A stretch of DNA of 64,000 nucleotides from Pseudomonas sp. TH15 (GTDB lineage: Bacteria > Pseudomonadota > Gammaproteobacteria > Pseudomonadales > Pseudomonadaceae): assembly GCF_016651105.1 (NCBI RefSeq), contig NZ_JAEKEL010000001.1:2656001-2720000 (forward strand), written 5' to 3'. This document shows positions 9,222-16,978 of this stretch, one piece after another (within the stretch, counting starts at the first letter, position 1; each line of letters starts with the position of its first letter). The position numbers were made by a program, and so were the translations under genes. The notes under the pieces are model-generated. The model was not told the origin of the DNA, ran no database searches, and saw only the letters and a program-made list of their open reading frames with translations.

Positions 9222-10067
9222 TTAGCGAGAGCCGCGACGGCTCATAAACGCCAGGCGCTCAAGCAATTGCACGTCCTGTTCGTTCTTCACCAGCGCACCG
9301 GCCAGCGGCGGGATAGCCTTGGTCGGATCACGTTCGCGCAGCACTGCTTCGCCGATGTTGTCGGCCATCAGCAGTTTGAGCCAGTCCACCAGTTCGGAGG
9401 TCGACGGCTTCTTCTTCAGGCCCGGCACTTTGCGCACGTCGAAGAACACGTCCAGCGCTTCGCTGACCAGGTCTTTCTTGATGTTCGGGTAGTGCACATC
9501 GACGATCCGCTGCATCGTCACGCGGTCCGGGAAGGCGATGTAGTGGAAGAAGCAGCGGCGCAGAAATGCGTCCGGCAGCTCTTTCTCGTTGTTGGAGGTA
9601 ATGATGATGATCGGGCGAATCTTGGCCTTGATCGTCTCGTCGATCTCGTAAACGTAGAACTCCATCTTGTCGAGTTCTTGCAGCAGGTCGTTCGGGAACT
9701 CGATGTCAGCCTTGTCAATTTCGTCGATCAGCAGGATCACCCGTTCTTCGGACTCGAAGGCTTCCCACAGCTTGCCCTTTTTCAGGTAGTTGCGAACGTC
9801 GTGGACCTTTTCGGTGCCCAGTTGCGAGTCACGCAGACGGCTGACCGCGTCGTACTCGTACAGGCCCTGATGCGCCTTGGTTGTGGACTTGATGTGCCAG
9901 GTAATCAACTTGGCGCCAAAGGACTCGGCCAGTTGCTCGGCGAGCATGGTCTTGCCGGTGCCCGGCTCGCCCTTGACCAGCAGCGGACGCTCCAGGGTGA
10001 TAGCGGCGTTGACCGCCAGCTTCAGGTCATCGGTGGCGACGTAGGCCTGGGTGCCTTCGAACTTCAT
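9222..10067 (-). CDS. MoxR-family AAA+ ATPase
   Basis: 281 residues. Walker A GEPGTGKTMLAEQLA is at about residues 36-50, Walker B ILLIDEIDKADIEFPNDLLQ follows, then sensor 1 IIITSNNEKELPDAFLRRC with an arginine-finger region. FEGTQAYVATDDLKLAVNAA at the N-terminus is typical of the subgroup paired with CoxE-like VWA proteins. It is first in a two-gene operon with the VWA gene 36 bases downstream. Confidence 0.92.
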   Translation of the reverse strand: MKFEGTQAYVATDDLKLAVNAAITLERPLLVKGEPGTGKTMLAEQLAESFGAKLITWHIKSTTKAHQGLYEYDAVSRLRDSQLGTEKVHDVRNYLKKGKLWEAFESEERVILLIDEIDKADIEFPNDLLQELDKMEFYVYEIDETIKAKIRPIIIITSNNEKELPDAFLRRCFFHYIAFPDRVTMQRIVDVHYPNIKKDLVSEALDVFFDVRKVPGLKKKPSTSELVDWLKLLMADNIGEAVLRERDPTKAIPPLAGALVKNEQDVQLLERLAFMSRRGSR

Positions 10068-10240
10068 CTGCTAATCCTCGAACGGTAACGCCGACCTGAA
10101 CGGGGCAGGGCGGGGCGCAATAAGTGTAGTCCCCCGACTATAACGCGCTGCCCGGTCGACTGTGAACGCAGACGGGTTATTCAGTCTCTGAATGGGGCGT
10201 CACATCTTGACTCAGTCTCGGCGCAAGGCCAGCATTCAGG

Positions 10241-10259
10241 TATCGCCGATTTGGCGATA
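10241..10259. promoter_or_regulatory. Palindromic operator candidate before the DUF4160/DUF2442 pair
   Basis: TATCGCC-N5-GGCGATA is a perfect 7+7 bp inverted repeat ending 11 bases before the ATG at 10271. A degraded second copy (ACCGATTTCGCGATAA, 10283-10298) lies just inside the gene. Autoregulatory operators of small two-gene modules are often placed this way; this is inference. Confidence 0.5.
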
Positions 10260-10270
10260 GCCTTCGCGGC

Positions 10271-10501
10271 ATGTCTACTAAATACCGATTTCGCGATAAG
10301 TACCGCATTCAGTTGCGCGAGAAGGATCATCCACCGCCCCACGTTCACCTGACCGGTGGCGGGTTGGACGTGATGCTCAGCCTGGAAACCGTCGAAGTCA
10401 TGGCAGGAAGGGCGCCGCCGTTGATTATCAGGGAAGCATTGGAATGGGTGGGAGCCCATCAGGTGCAATTGTTGGAGGACTGGAAACGATGTTACCCATG
10501 A
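10271..10501 (+). CDS. DUF4160 domain protein
   Basis: 76 residues. The signature of DUF4160 is present: YRIQLREKDHPPPHVHL at residues 12-28 (a proline-bracketed His-Val-His) followed by a short beta/alpha region ending EALEWVGAHQVQLLEDW. Function of the family is not established, but it is usually found next to a DUF2442 gene, as here. The reading frame overlaps the start of the next gene by 13 bases, so they are translationally coupled. Possible toxin-antitoxin-like module; this remains a suggestion. Confidence 0.8.
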   Translation: MSTKYRFRDKYRIQLREKDHPPPHVHLTGGGLDVMLSLETVEVMAGRAPPLIIREALEWVGAHQVQLLEDWKRCYP

Positions 10502-10989
10502 AGCGCCCACGGCTGAACGCTGTCAGGGCTTTGCCGGATTATCGTCTGGCGCTGACGTTTATTGACGGTCAACAGCTGACACTGGATTTGAGTGCGGATT
10601 TGCACGCTTATCCGGGGTTGCAGCCGTTGCTTGCGGATCATGTCTTTGAAGGCGCATCCCTCGGCGATGATGGCTGGACGGTGGAGTGGCCCGAGCCGGA
10701 TATTCAGATTGGTGCAGACTCTTTGTACCTTGATGCTCTTGCGCAAAACGCTACCGACGAAAACACCCGGATCTTCATCAACTGGCGCGCCCGCACCGGG
10801 TTGCCGTTGAATCAGGCCGCTGAAGCACTGGGCGTCAGTGCCCGCAGTATCAGCCGCTACAGCAGCGGACGCGAAGCGGTACCCAGGTCATTAGCCCTGG
10901 CCTGTCTGGGCTGGGATTCCTTGCAGCAATGTTCAGCATTGGAGGCGGCCGAGGAAACGGGTCGCTACACCGTCACGCGTAAACCCTAA
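10489..10989 (+). CDS. DUF2442 domain protein with C-terminal helix-turn-helix
   Basis: 166 residues. The N-terminal 80 residues match DUF2442 (VRALPDYRLALTFIDGQQLTLDLS, then DGWTVEWPEPDIQIGADSLY). The C-terminal part looks like a DNA-binding helix-turn-helix: LPLNQAAEALGVSARSISRY. This is the layout expected of an antitoxin or self-regulator. The start at 10489 is preferred over 10498 because GGAGGA (10474-10479) lies about 9 bases before it; it falls inside the DUF4160 gene. Confidence 0.78.
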   Translation: MLPMKRPRLNAVRALPDYRLALTFIDGQQLTLDLSADLHAYPGLQPLLADHVFEGASLGDDGWTVEWPEPDIQIGADSLYLDALAQNATDENTRIFINWRARTGLPLNQAAEALGVSARSISRYSSGREAVPRSLALACLGWDSLQQCSALEAAEETGRYTVTRKP

Positions 10990-10991
10990 CC

Positions 10992-12068
10992 CTAACCCGC
11001 ATCCGGCTTGGGCTGTTCATACCGGGCATTGAACGCCTGGATGAAACCATTGCGCAAAATCTGCAAAAACGCCTGGAACGCGCTGATATCTTGCTGGTGT
11101 ACGTTGCCGCTGAGTTCGACCTTGGTCGCGAACTGGTTCTTGCGCTGGTTCTTCAGCACAGTTTCGGTGCCACCGACGATGGCTTCCCAGACCGAGCGAA
11201 AAAAGCTTTTGTTCTTGTTCTCGACATCTTGTTGCCAATTGAACACTTCGACGTCGCGCAGCAGTGGCTTGATGTAGCCCTTGAGCTGGCCCTTATTGGC
11301 TTCGGCTTCGATCACCACGTCGCCATGGCCGGCGTTGAAGTCGAATTTGCCGTAGGCCGAGGCGAAGTCGTTCATGCGTTTGAGCTCGATGTTCTTGACT
11401 CGCAGTCGAAATTCGAAGTCTTCGAAGTTGCTCAGCGGATCGAAGGTGGCGGTGGCTTCCAGCGGGGCCTGGCCCAACAGCAGCGCCTTGCCCTCGAAAC
11501 GGGCGTCGCGCTTGCCTTTGGTGTCGACGACGTTGGTCAGGTTATAAATGCTGGCGTTGACCTGGGTGGCGTTCATGTTTACCGGCGGGGTAGAGCTAAA
11601 GTTTCGAAAACTGATTTTCCCGTCGTTGATCCGCACTTCGTTCAGGGTGATAGGCAGCAGTTTGCTCAGTTGAGCGCGCCAGTCCGTGCCGCGACCGGTC
11701 TGGGAGTTCTGTTTGTTAGTGCCACCGTCGACGAAGTTCAGCTCGGGTTTGATGAACTGCACCTTGGCCACCACGGCATGGTCGTACCAGAGCGAATGCC
11801 AACTGACAGCGAGGTCGATCAGCGGTGCATTGACGAACGGCACCGGGACTTTGCCATCGACCTTGACGATCTTCAGTCCGTTGATTTTGTAGGCGCCGCG
11901 CCACAGGGCCAGGTCCACGTCAGTGATCTGGCCACGGTAGTCGCCCATGTCGGCCAGTTTGTCGTTGAGGTAATCGCGCACCATGTAGGGCAGGGCGATG
12001 TGCACGGCAATCAGCAGCACAACGAGGCCAGCGAGGGTCCACAGAGGCCAACTGTATCGACGCTTCAT
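10992..12068 (-). CDS. DUF748/AsmA-like envelope protein
   Basis: 358 residues. A basic N-terminus and one membrane segment ([22 protein letters not shown] without its end residues) are followed by a long beta-rich periplasmic region: [20 protein letters not shown] and [17 protein letters not shown] are typical of DUF748 proteins, which resemble AsmA family lipid-transport proteins. The ATG at 12068 is preferred, with AAGGAA just upstream, over an in-frame start ten codons earlier. It is convergent with the DUF2442 gene (2-base gap) and divergent from cysteine synthase. Confidence 0.8.
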   Translation of the reverse strand: MKRRYSWPLWTLAGLVVLLIAVHIALPYMVRDYLNDKLADMGDYRGQITDVDLALWRGAYKINGLKIVKVDGKVPVPFVNAPLIDLAVSWHSLWYDHAVVAKVQFIKPELNFVDGGTNKQNSQTGRGTDWRAQLSKLLPITLNEVRINDGKISFRNFSSTPPVNMNATQVNASIYNLTNVVDTKGKRDARFEGKALLLGQAPLEATATFDPLSNFEDFEFRLRVKNIELKRMNDFASAYGKFDFNAGHGDVVIEAEANKGQLKGYIKPLLRDVEVFNWQQDVENKNKSFFRSVWEAIVGGTETVLKNQRKNQFATKVELSGNVHQQDISAFQAFLQILRNGFIQAFNARYEQPKPDAG

Positions 12069-12195
12069 GGTGGCAATTCCTTGGCAGTATAAAGTCATTG
12101 ACTGCTACCGCCAGCGGACGTTCGACCTGACTGGACGACCACGGGCAACAGGCATACCTTGGACGGCTTATCCAACGCTGCATAAGGACCCAGCC

Positions 12196-13170
12196 ATGAG
12201 CCGTATTTTCGCTGACAACGCCCATTCCATCGGCAATACGCCGCTGGTGCAGATCAATCGCATCGCGCCGCGCGGCGTGACCATCCTGGCTAAGATCGAG
12301 GGGCGCAACCCCGGTTATTCGGTCAAATGCCGGATTGGCGCGAACATGATCTGGGACGCCGAAAGCACCGGCAAACTCAAGCCTGGCATGACCATTGTGG
12401 AGCCGACTTCCGGCAATACCGGCATCGGCCTGGCGTTTGTTGCTGCTGCCCGTGGTTACAAGTTGATGCTGACCATGCCAGCGTCCATGAGTATTGAACG
12501 CCGCAAGGTACTCAAGGCGCTCGGGGCCGAACTGGTGCTGACCGAGCCGGCCAAGGGCATGAAGGGCGCAATCGAAAAGGCTGCGGAAATTCTCGCCAGC
12601 GACCCGGCCAAGTACTTCATGCCATCGCAGTTCGATAACCCGGCCAACCCGGCCATCCACGAAAAAACCACCGGCCCGGAAATCTGGAACGATACCGACG
12701 GCGCGGTCGATGTGCTGGTGGCAGGCGTCGGAACGGGCGGAACCATTACCGGTATTTCGCGGTATATCAAGAATACCCAGGGCAAACCGATTATCTCGGT
12801 GGCGGTGGAGCCGGTTTCGTCGCCGGTGATTACCCAGGCGATGGCCGGCGAAGAGATCAAGCCGAGCCCGCACAAGATTCAGGGCATTGGCGCCGGTTTT
12901 GTGCCGAAGAACCTCGATTTGTCGATCGTCGATCGGGTCGAACTGGTCACCGACGATGAATCCAAGGCCATGGCCCTGCGCCTGATGCAGGAGGAAGGGA
13001 TTTTGTGCGGTATCTCATGCGGTGCGGCGATGGCGGTTGCGGTGCGTCTGGCCGAAACCCCGGAAATGCAGGGCAAGACCATCGTGGTGATCCTGCCGGA
13101 CTCCGGCGAACGTTATCTGTCGAGCATGTTGTTCAGTGATCTGTTTACCGAGGCGGAGAACCAGCAGTAA
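12196..13170 (+). CDS. cysK: Cysteine synthase A (O-acetylserine sulfhydrylase)
   Basis: 324 residues of the fold type II PLP family. [14 protein letters not shown] opens the protein; [18 protein letters not shown] places the PLP lysine (Lys in SVKCR, about residue 42); [19 protein letters not shown] is the substrate loop; [16 protein letters not shown] binds the PLP phosphate; [11 protein letters not shown] is the C-terminal serine site. Makes cysteine from O-acetylserine and sulfide. AAGGA 8 bases upstream of the ATG at 12196 fixes the start. CysK rather than CysM is supported by length and the [13 protein letters not shown] ending. Confidence 0.92.
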   Translation: MSRIFADNAHSIGNTPLVQINRIAPRGVTILAKIEGRNPGYSVKCRIGANMIWDAESTGKLKPGMTIVEPTSGNTGIGLAFVAAARGYKLMLTMPASMSIERRKVLKALGAELVLTEPAKGMKGAIEKAAEILASDPAKYFMPSQFDNPANPAIHEKTTGPEIWNDTDGAVDVLVAGVGTGGTITGISRYIKNTQGKPIISVAVEPVSSPVITQAMAGEEIKPSPHKIQGIGAGFVPKNLDLSIVDRVELVTDDESKAMALRLMQEEGILCGISCGAAMAVAVRLAETPEMQGKTIVVILPDSGERYLSSMLFSDLFTEAENQQ

Positions 13171-13355
13171 AACGAATTGACTCAGGTCAGCCGAGGTTCA
13201 GGAACCTTATGTTAATAAGTGCTTTGTTGCGCAATCCTTAACACTGAATGTTCAGTCAGGCGGGTTTTTCCCCGGGCCGGTAGTGGTTATCATGGCCGGC
13301 TGCCACGTCGGGTAAATGGCGTTGCGCACAGTTGCCTATTCTCAAGGAGTCGTTA

Positions 13356-14294
13356 ATGACCTTTTCCTTTGCCGCGAAGGCGTTGCTGTTGCTGTTGTTC
13401 CTCGGCAGCACGCTGTATGTGCATTTGCGCGGCAAGGCGCGATTGCCGGTCCTGCGTCAGTTCGTCAACCACTCGGCGCTGTTTGCCCCGTATAACGCGT
13501 TGATGTACCTGTTCTCCGGCGTTCCGTCAAAACCCTACCTCGATCGCAGCAAGTTCCCGGAACTTGATGTGCTTCGCGATAACTGGGAAGTCATTCGCGA
13601 CGAAGCGATGCACCTGTTCGACGAGGGCTACATTCGCGCCGCCGAAAAGAACAACGACGCTGGTTTCGGCTCGTTCTTCAAGAAGGGCTGGAAGCGTTTC
13701 TACCTCAAGTGGTACGACAAACCCCTGCCATCGGCCGAAACCCTGTGCCCGAAGACCGTGGCGCTGGTCAGTGCAATACCCAACGTCAAAGGTGCGATGT
13801 TCGCGTTGCTGCCGGGCGGCAGTCACTTGAATCCGCACCGCGACCCGTTTGCCGGTTCCCTGCGTTATCACCTCGGCCTGTCGACACCGAACTCCGACGA
13901 TTGCCGGATCTTCGTCGACGGTCAGATCTACGCCTGGCGCGATGGCGAAGACGTGATGTTCGATGAGACTTACGTGCACTGGGTCAAGAATGAAACCGAA
14001 AAGACCCGCGTGATTCTGTTCTGCGACGTTGAACGTCCGCTGAGCAACCGCTTCATGACCCGCGTCAACCGCGCCATCAGTGCTTGGCTCGGCCGTGCTA
14101 CCGCACCGCAGAACCTCGATGATGAGCGTGTCGGCGGGATCAATCAGGCGTACGCCTGGAGCAAGAACTTCAGCGACAAGTTCAGCGGTGTGGTCAAACA
14201 GTGGAAACGTCGCAATCCCAAGGCTTACCGTGTGATGCGTCCGATACTGGCGGTGCTGGTCCTGACGCTGCTGGGCTATTGGCTGTTTGGCTAA
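13356..14294 (+). CDS. lpxO: Aspartyl/asparaginyl beta-hydroxylase family protein, LpxO-like lipid A hydroxylase
   Basis: 312 residues. An N-terminal membrane anchor (ALLLLLFLGSTLYVHLRG) is followed by an Fe(II)/2-oxoglutarate dioxygenase domain: LLPGGSHLNPHRDPFAGSL supplies the HxD-type iron ligands, LRYHLGL the core strand, and FDETYVHWVKNETEKTRVIL the second iron His and the 2-oxoglutarate Arg. A second hydrophobic segment closes the protein (PILAVLVLTLLGYWLFG). This matches LpxO, the inner-membrane enzyme that 2-hydroxylates acyl chains of lipid A. AAGGAG lies 7 bases before the ATG at 13356. An intrinsic terminator follows. Confidence 0.85.
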   Translation: MTFSFAAKALLLLLFLGSTLYVHLRGKARLPVLRQFVNHSALFAPYNALMYLFSGVPSKPYLDRSKFPELDVLRDNWEVIRDEAMHLFDEGYIRAAEKNNDAGFGSFFKKGWKRFYLKWYDKPLPSAETLCPKTVALVSAIPNVKGAMFALLPGGSHLNPHRDPFAGSLRYHLGLSTPNSDDCRIFVDGQIYAWRDGEDVMFDETYVHWVKNETEKTRVILFCDVERPLSNRFMTRVNRAISAWLGRATAPQNLDDERVGGINQAYAWSKNFSDKFSGVVKQWKRRNPKAYRVMRPILAVLVLTLLGYWLFG

Positions 14295-14309
14295 ACCGGC
14301 CTCGAACAA

Positions 14310-14338
14310 AAAACCGCTCTGTATGAGCGGTTTTTTTA
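14310..14338 (+). terminator. Intrinsic terminator after lpxO
   Basis: A stem ACCGCTC/GAGCGGT with a 5-base loop, flanked by A6 on the left and T7 on the right. Confidence 0.9.
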
Positions 14339-14469
14339 TGCGCGTCTGAGCGTGCATCACGCGCCATCGTTCTGCATCAGCCGTTAAACTCCCTCGCGCA
14401 ACCCCCTCAATGAAGGCGCGGCACACCGGCATTGTGCTGATATACATCCCATGGAATAGGCGAATCCCC

Positions 14470-15705
14470 TTGAATCAATCCCTCAAGCCTGGCGAAAACA
14501 CCACCCTCGGCCTGCCCAAAGGGCACGTCGTTGTCACTCATGCCGCAGGCGACAATCTCGACGTGAACCTCACGGCCTTTCTCGTCACTGACGCCGGCAA
14601 GGTCACGGGTGACAGCGATATGGTTTTCTTCAATGCCCCGGAACACGCGTCCGGCGCCGCCATGTTTATCGCTCCGGTCACACAAAGCGGCATCGTCAGC
14701 CACCGCATCGGTTTTGATCTGGCGCGTATGCCGTCCGGCATCACCAGAATCGCCATTACCCTGACGCAAGATGGCAGCGGTGGTGGTTTTGCAGCGGTAA
14801 AGGATCTGCGTGCCCAAGTCGTTGTCGGTGACCAGATTCTGGAACTCGCACCGGGGGCATTCAGCCAGGAGACGGGCATTATCGTGCTCGATCTGTACGT
14901 TCGAAATGGCCAGTTCAAGGCGCGTTCGGTATGGCAGGGTTTTGCCTCGGGACTTGCCGGGCTTTGCGGCCTCTACGGGGTAGAGGTTGAAGAAGAGGCG
15001 CCAGCCGCTCCTGCGGCCAAACCGGTAAACATCGCCAAATCGCTGATCACCCTCGACAAACCGGGCACCAGCCACAAGGTCTCCCTGGAAAAAGGCCCGT
15101 CTGCACCGAAAGTCATCCGCGTCAGCGCGACCTGGGTGGATAACGGCGATGACGACGACAATGACGATCTTGACCTCAGGATCGGCATCCTGCGGCCCGA
15201 TGGTCGAATGTCCTTCATCCAGGCCCCGGACAAGAGCGGCGCCTTCGATATCGATCCCTTCGTGTTCCATACCGGCGACGTGGTCAGTGCCAGCGATTCG
15301 GCACCGGCCATTGAAACGGTCGACATCAACCCGGCGATCTCCCAGCACATGGGGGGCAAGGTTGCGCTGGTCTGCAGCGTCTATTCTGCGCTGGACAACG
15401 GCGCCGTCTCGGTGGCTTCACTTAAACCGAAAATGCGTATGGAGTACGGCGATCAGGTTGTCGAGTGCGCCTTCGAGTTCGAGGACGATGAGTTCAGCAG
15501 CACGGTCTACACCTACGTGATCGGCTTGATCGAGATCGACCTTGATCACATTGAACTGAGCCCCTCCGGTATCACCTCCGAGAGCACCAGCGAAGCGACC
15601 CCGTGGCTCACGCGCCAGGGCGGAAAACTGTTGCTGACCATGGATGGGCCTGAGGTGTTCAAGGGGTATCCGCCGGAAGAGTGCGGCAGTAAACGTTACG
15701 TCTGA
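14470..15705 (+). CDS. Two-domain TerD-family protein
   Basis: About 411 residues from a TTG at 14470; an in-frame ATG at 14410 would add 20 residues unlike the family. The protein then begins LNQSLKPGENTTLGLPKGH, a standard TerD opening. Two TerD domains are visible, about residues 1-180 (GDNLDVNLTAFLVTDAGK, DSDMVFFN) and 205-400 (NDDLDLRIGILRPDG, DIDPFVFHTGD), joined by an Ala/Pro linker. The acidic DxDL clusters resemble the calcium-binding sites of TerD. No other ter genes are adjacent, so it is an orphan. Family role is linked to tellurite, phage and envelope stress resistance; the exact function is unknown. Confidence 0.82.
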   Translation: MNQSLKPGENTTLGLPKGHVVVTHAAGDNLDVNLTAFLVTDAGKVTGDSDMVFFNAPEHASGAAMFIAPVTQSGIVSHRIGFDLARMPSGITRIAITLTQDGSGGGFAAVKDLRAQVVVGDQILELAPGAFSQETGIIVLDLYVRNGQFKARSVWQGFASGLAGLCGLYGVEVEEEAPAAPAAKPVNIAKSLITLDKPGTSHKVSLEKGPSAPKVIRVSATWVDNGDDDDNDDLDLRIGILRPDGRMSFIQAPDKSGAFDIDPFVFHTGDVVSASDSAPAIETVDINPAISQHMGGKVALVCSVYSALDNGAVSVASLKPKMRMEYGDQVVECAFEFEDDEFSSTVYTYVIGLIEIDLDHIELSPSGITSESTSEATPWLTRQGGKLLLTMDGPEVFKGYPPEECGSKRYV

Positions 15706-15748
15706 GTGCCAGTGACGACTTGGGGCTAAGACTGAATGTAGCAATATG

Positions 15749-15777
15749 AAAAACCGCTCCAGTTGAGCGGTTTTTTA
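15749..15777. terminator. Bidirectional intrinsic terminator
   Basis: Stem ACCGCTC/GAGCGGT with loop CAGTT, flanked by A5 and T6, so it can end transcription of the TerD gene and of the convergent cassette at 15787-16532. Confidence 0.88.
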
Positions 15778-15786
15778 CCAGAATAT

Positions 15787-15990
15787 TTAAAGACGACCTG
15801 CTGCGAGTACGTTGGGCTCTTTGGTTTCGGTACCCGTTATAAGTATTTGCAGAAGACGCTGTTGACTGGCAGTCAAGCCGACATCAGCATCCTTTTTGGC
15901 GCTTAAAGGTCTGCCTGGTCTGATGGAAGATTTTTTAACAGGCTTGTTCACGTTTTCACCAGTTTTGATCATTAATTGAGCAGTTTTCAC
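15787..15990 (-). CDS. Small basic protein of unknown function, coupled to acetyltransferase-like gene
   Basis: 67 residues, starting at a GTG (15990) that overlaps the stop of the upstream gene in a GTGA. It is lysine-rich in the first half (KTGENVNKPVKKSSIRPGRP) and has one predicted helix in the second (TASQQRLLQILI). No family recognised. The region is visibly poorer in G+C than its surroundings, suggesting acquisition. Overlap with the upstream gene implies that the two products work together. Confidence 0.6.
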   Translation of the reverse strand: MKTAQLMIKTGENVNKPVKKSSIRPGRPLSAKKDADVGLTASQQRLLQILITGTETKEPNVLAAGRL

Positions 15991-16532
15991 GATACCCGGT
16001 TCCCTACGTTTTTGACAAGGCGTCCTTCCACATCAAAGCGGAAGCCAAGTTCTTGATAATGGGAAATTGCACCCACCAAAGGTTCCTGAACCTCTAGTAC
16101 CTCACTGCCGATGATCCGCGCATACTGTTCAATCACGATCAATGCCAGCGTCCCAATTCGGTTTTTCAGTGGGTGAGCCTCTCCCGAACGTCCCTCCAGA
16201 CGCACAATTCGAATTCTCCTGCGACTGTTGTTCGGATTTGCGAAACACAGCCCACATAGCTCCTCTTCAAACCAGATCGAAAAGTCCAGTGACAGAGGCT
16301 CGCGAGCCTTCCATGCCATGACTTCACGCCAACAGAATTGCGGGATCTCCCAGCGTAACGAGGCATTCACTGCAAGAGTGTCGATGGGTTCGAAGCGTAC
16401 TTTCGACAAATCGATGACGGCACGCTTTTCTCGTTCAAGTTGATGCTGAAGCAGAGCAATACTGCTACTCGCCTGTTTTCTGGCCATTGATCTGTACAGC
16501 TGATATCTAAGCTGAGTTCTTTCCCTTGGCAT
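15987..16532 (-). CDS. Acetyltransferase-like (GNAT-fold) protein of unknown function
   Basis: 181 residues. The C-terminal 60 residues look like the end of a GNAT fold: IGTLALIVIEQYARIIGSEVL then LVGAISHYQELGFRF, the last part being the Tyr-x-x-x-Gly-Phe strand typical of the family. The N-terminal half is poorly recognisable (RAVIDLSKVRFEPIDTLAV) and no clear acetyl-CoA loop (Q/RxxGxG/A) is seen, so activity is uncertain. Codon use is A+T-richer than neighbours. It is first in a two-gene unit with the small basic protein. Confidence 0.6.
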   Translation of the reverse strand: MPRERTQLRYQLYRSMARKQASSSIALLQHQLEREKRAVIDLSKVRFEPIDTLAVNASLRWEIPQFCWREVMAWKAREPLSLDFSIWFEEELCGLCFANPNNSRRRIRIVRLEGRSGEAHPLKNRIGTLALIVIEQYARIIGSEVLEVQEPLVGAISHYQELGFRFDVEGRLVKNVGNRVS

Positions 16533-16622
16533 GTGATCCCATACATTCCCTGTCCCCCCGTAGTTGGGCCCAGCCTATTCACCTCCCACCGACCTGTCGT
16601 TACTGGCCCTTTGTCCAAGTCA

Positions 16623-16652
16623 TTGCAATCTGTGTCGCGGGCTGGTTATAGT
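16623..16652 (+). promoter_or_regulatory. Sigma-70-type promoter for the leader of the DMT exporter
   Basis: TTGCAA at 16623-16628 and TTATAG at 16646-16651 are separated by 17 bases. Transcription would start near 16659, giving a leader of about 320 bases before the transporter start at 16979. Confidence 0.6.
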
Positions 16653-16700
16653 CGGTGCTCGCCTGCTCTCCCGAGCACGGCCTTCATAAAAGATCAGCCC

Positions 16701-16865
16701 ATGCCTGCTTCCCTCATCAACGCGGTAGTCGATTCAGCGGTCAACGCTGGTGTCGTGCCGTGCGGGATTCAGCAGCCTGCGCAGATCAGCCATTACCCCC
16801 CTCCTGTCAGTAGCACGCCGGTGTGCGCAGTCGTATCACCGCCAGGCGTTGGCATTTCGGGCTGA
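16701..16865 (+). CDS. Proline/valine-rich leader mini-ORF upstream of DMT exporter
   Basis: 54 codons starting MPASLINAVVDSAVNAG and containing HYPPPVSS and VVSPPGVGISG. Nine prolines, including PPP and PPG, are classic ribosome-slowing motifs relieved by EF-P; valine is also very frequent. It lies between a good promoter (16623-16652) and an intrinsic terminator (16924-16953) ahead of the exporter, the arrangement of a regulatory leader peptide. GATCAGCCC just before its ATG (16692-16700) is the exact complement of GGGCTGATC at its stop (16859-16867), and GATCAGCC recurs inside it (16784-16791), allowing alternative pairings. Its role is inferred. Confidence 0.6.
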   Translation: MPASLINAVVDSAVNAGVVPCGIQQPAQISHYPPPVSSTPVCAVVSPPGVGISG

Positions 16866-16923
16866 TCAGCTTTTCCTGCTGTTCCATGCCCGTCTGAAAA
16901 GTGTCCGTCTGAAAAAACTACTG

Positions 16924-16953
16924 AACTTCAGCTTCGGCTGAGTTGGCTTTTTA
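16924..16953 (+). terminator. Leader terminator/attenuator before DMT exporter
   Basis: AACTTCAGC (16924-16932), tetraloop TTCG in a C-TTCG-G context, and GCTGAGTT (16937-16944), with one bulged T, followed by GGCTTTTTATTT. It stands 25 bases before the transporter start and inside the same transcript as the leader ORF, so unless overcome it would end transcription before the gene. Confidence 0.75.
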
Positions 16954-16978
16954 TTTGCCTGATGACAGGTGGTATTTC

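Noticed and set aside
8205..10088. Long plus-strand frames opposite the VWA and MoxR genes
   Set aside because: Both minus-strand proteins have complete motifs; the plus frames are shadows.
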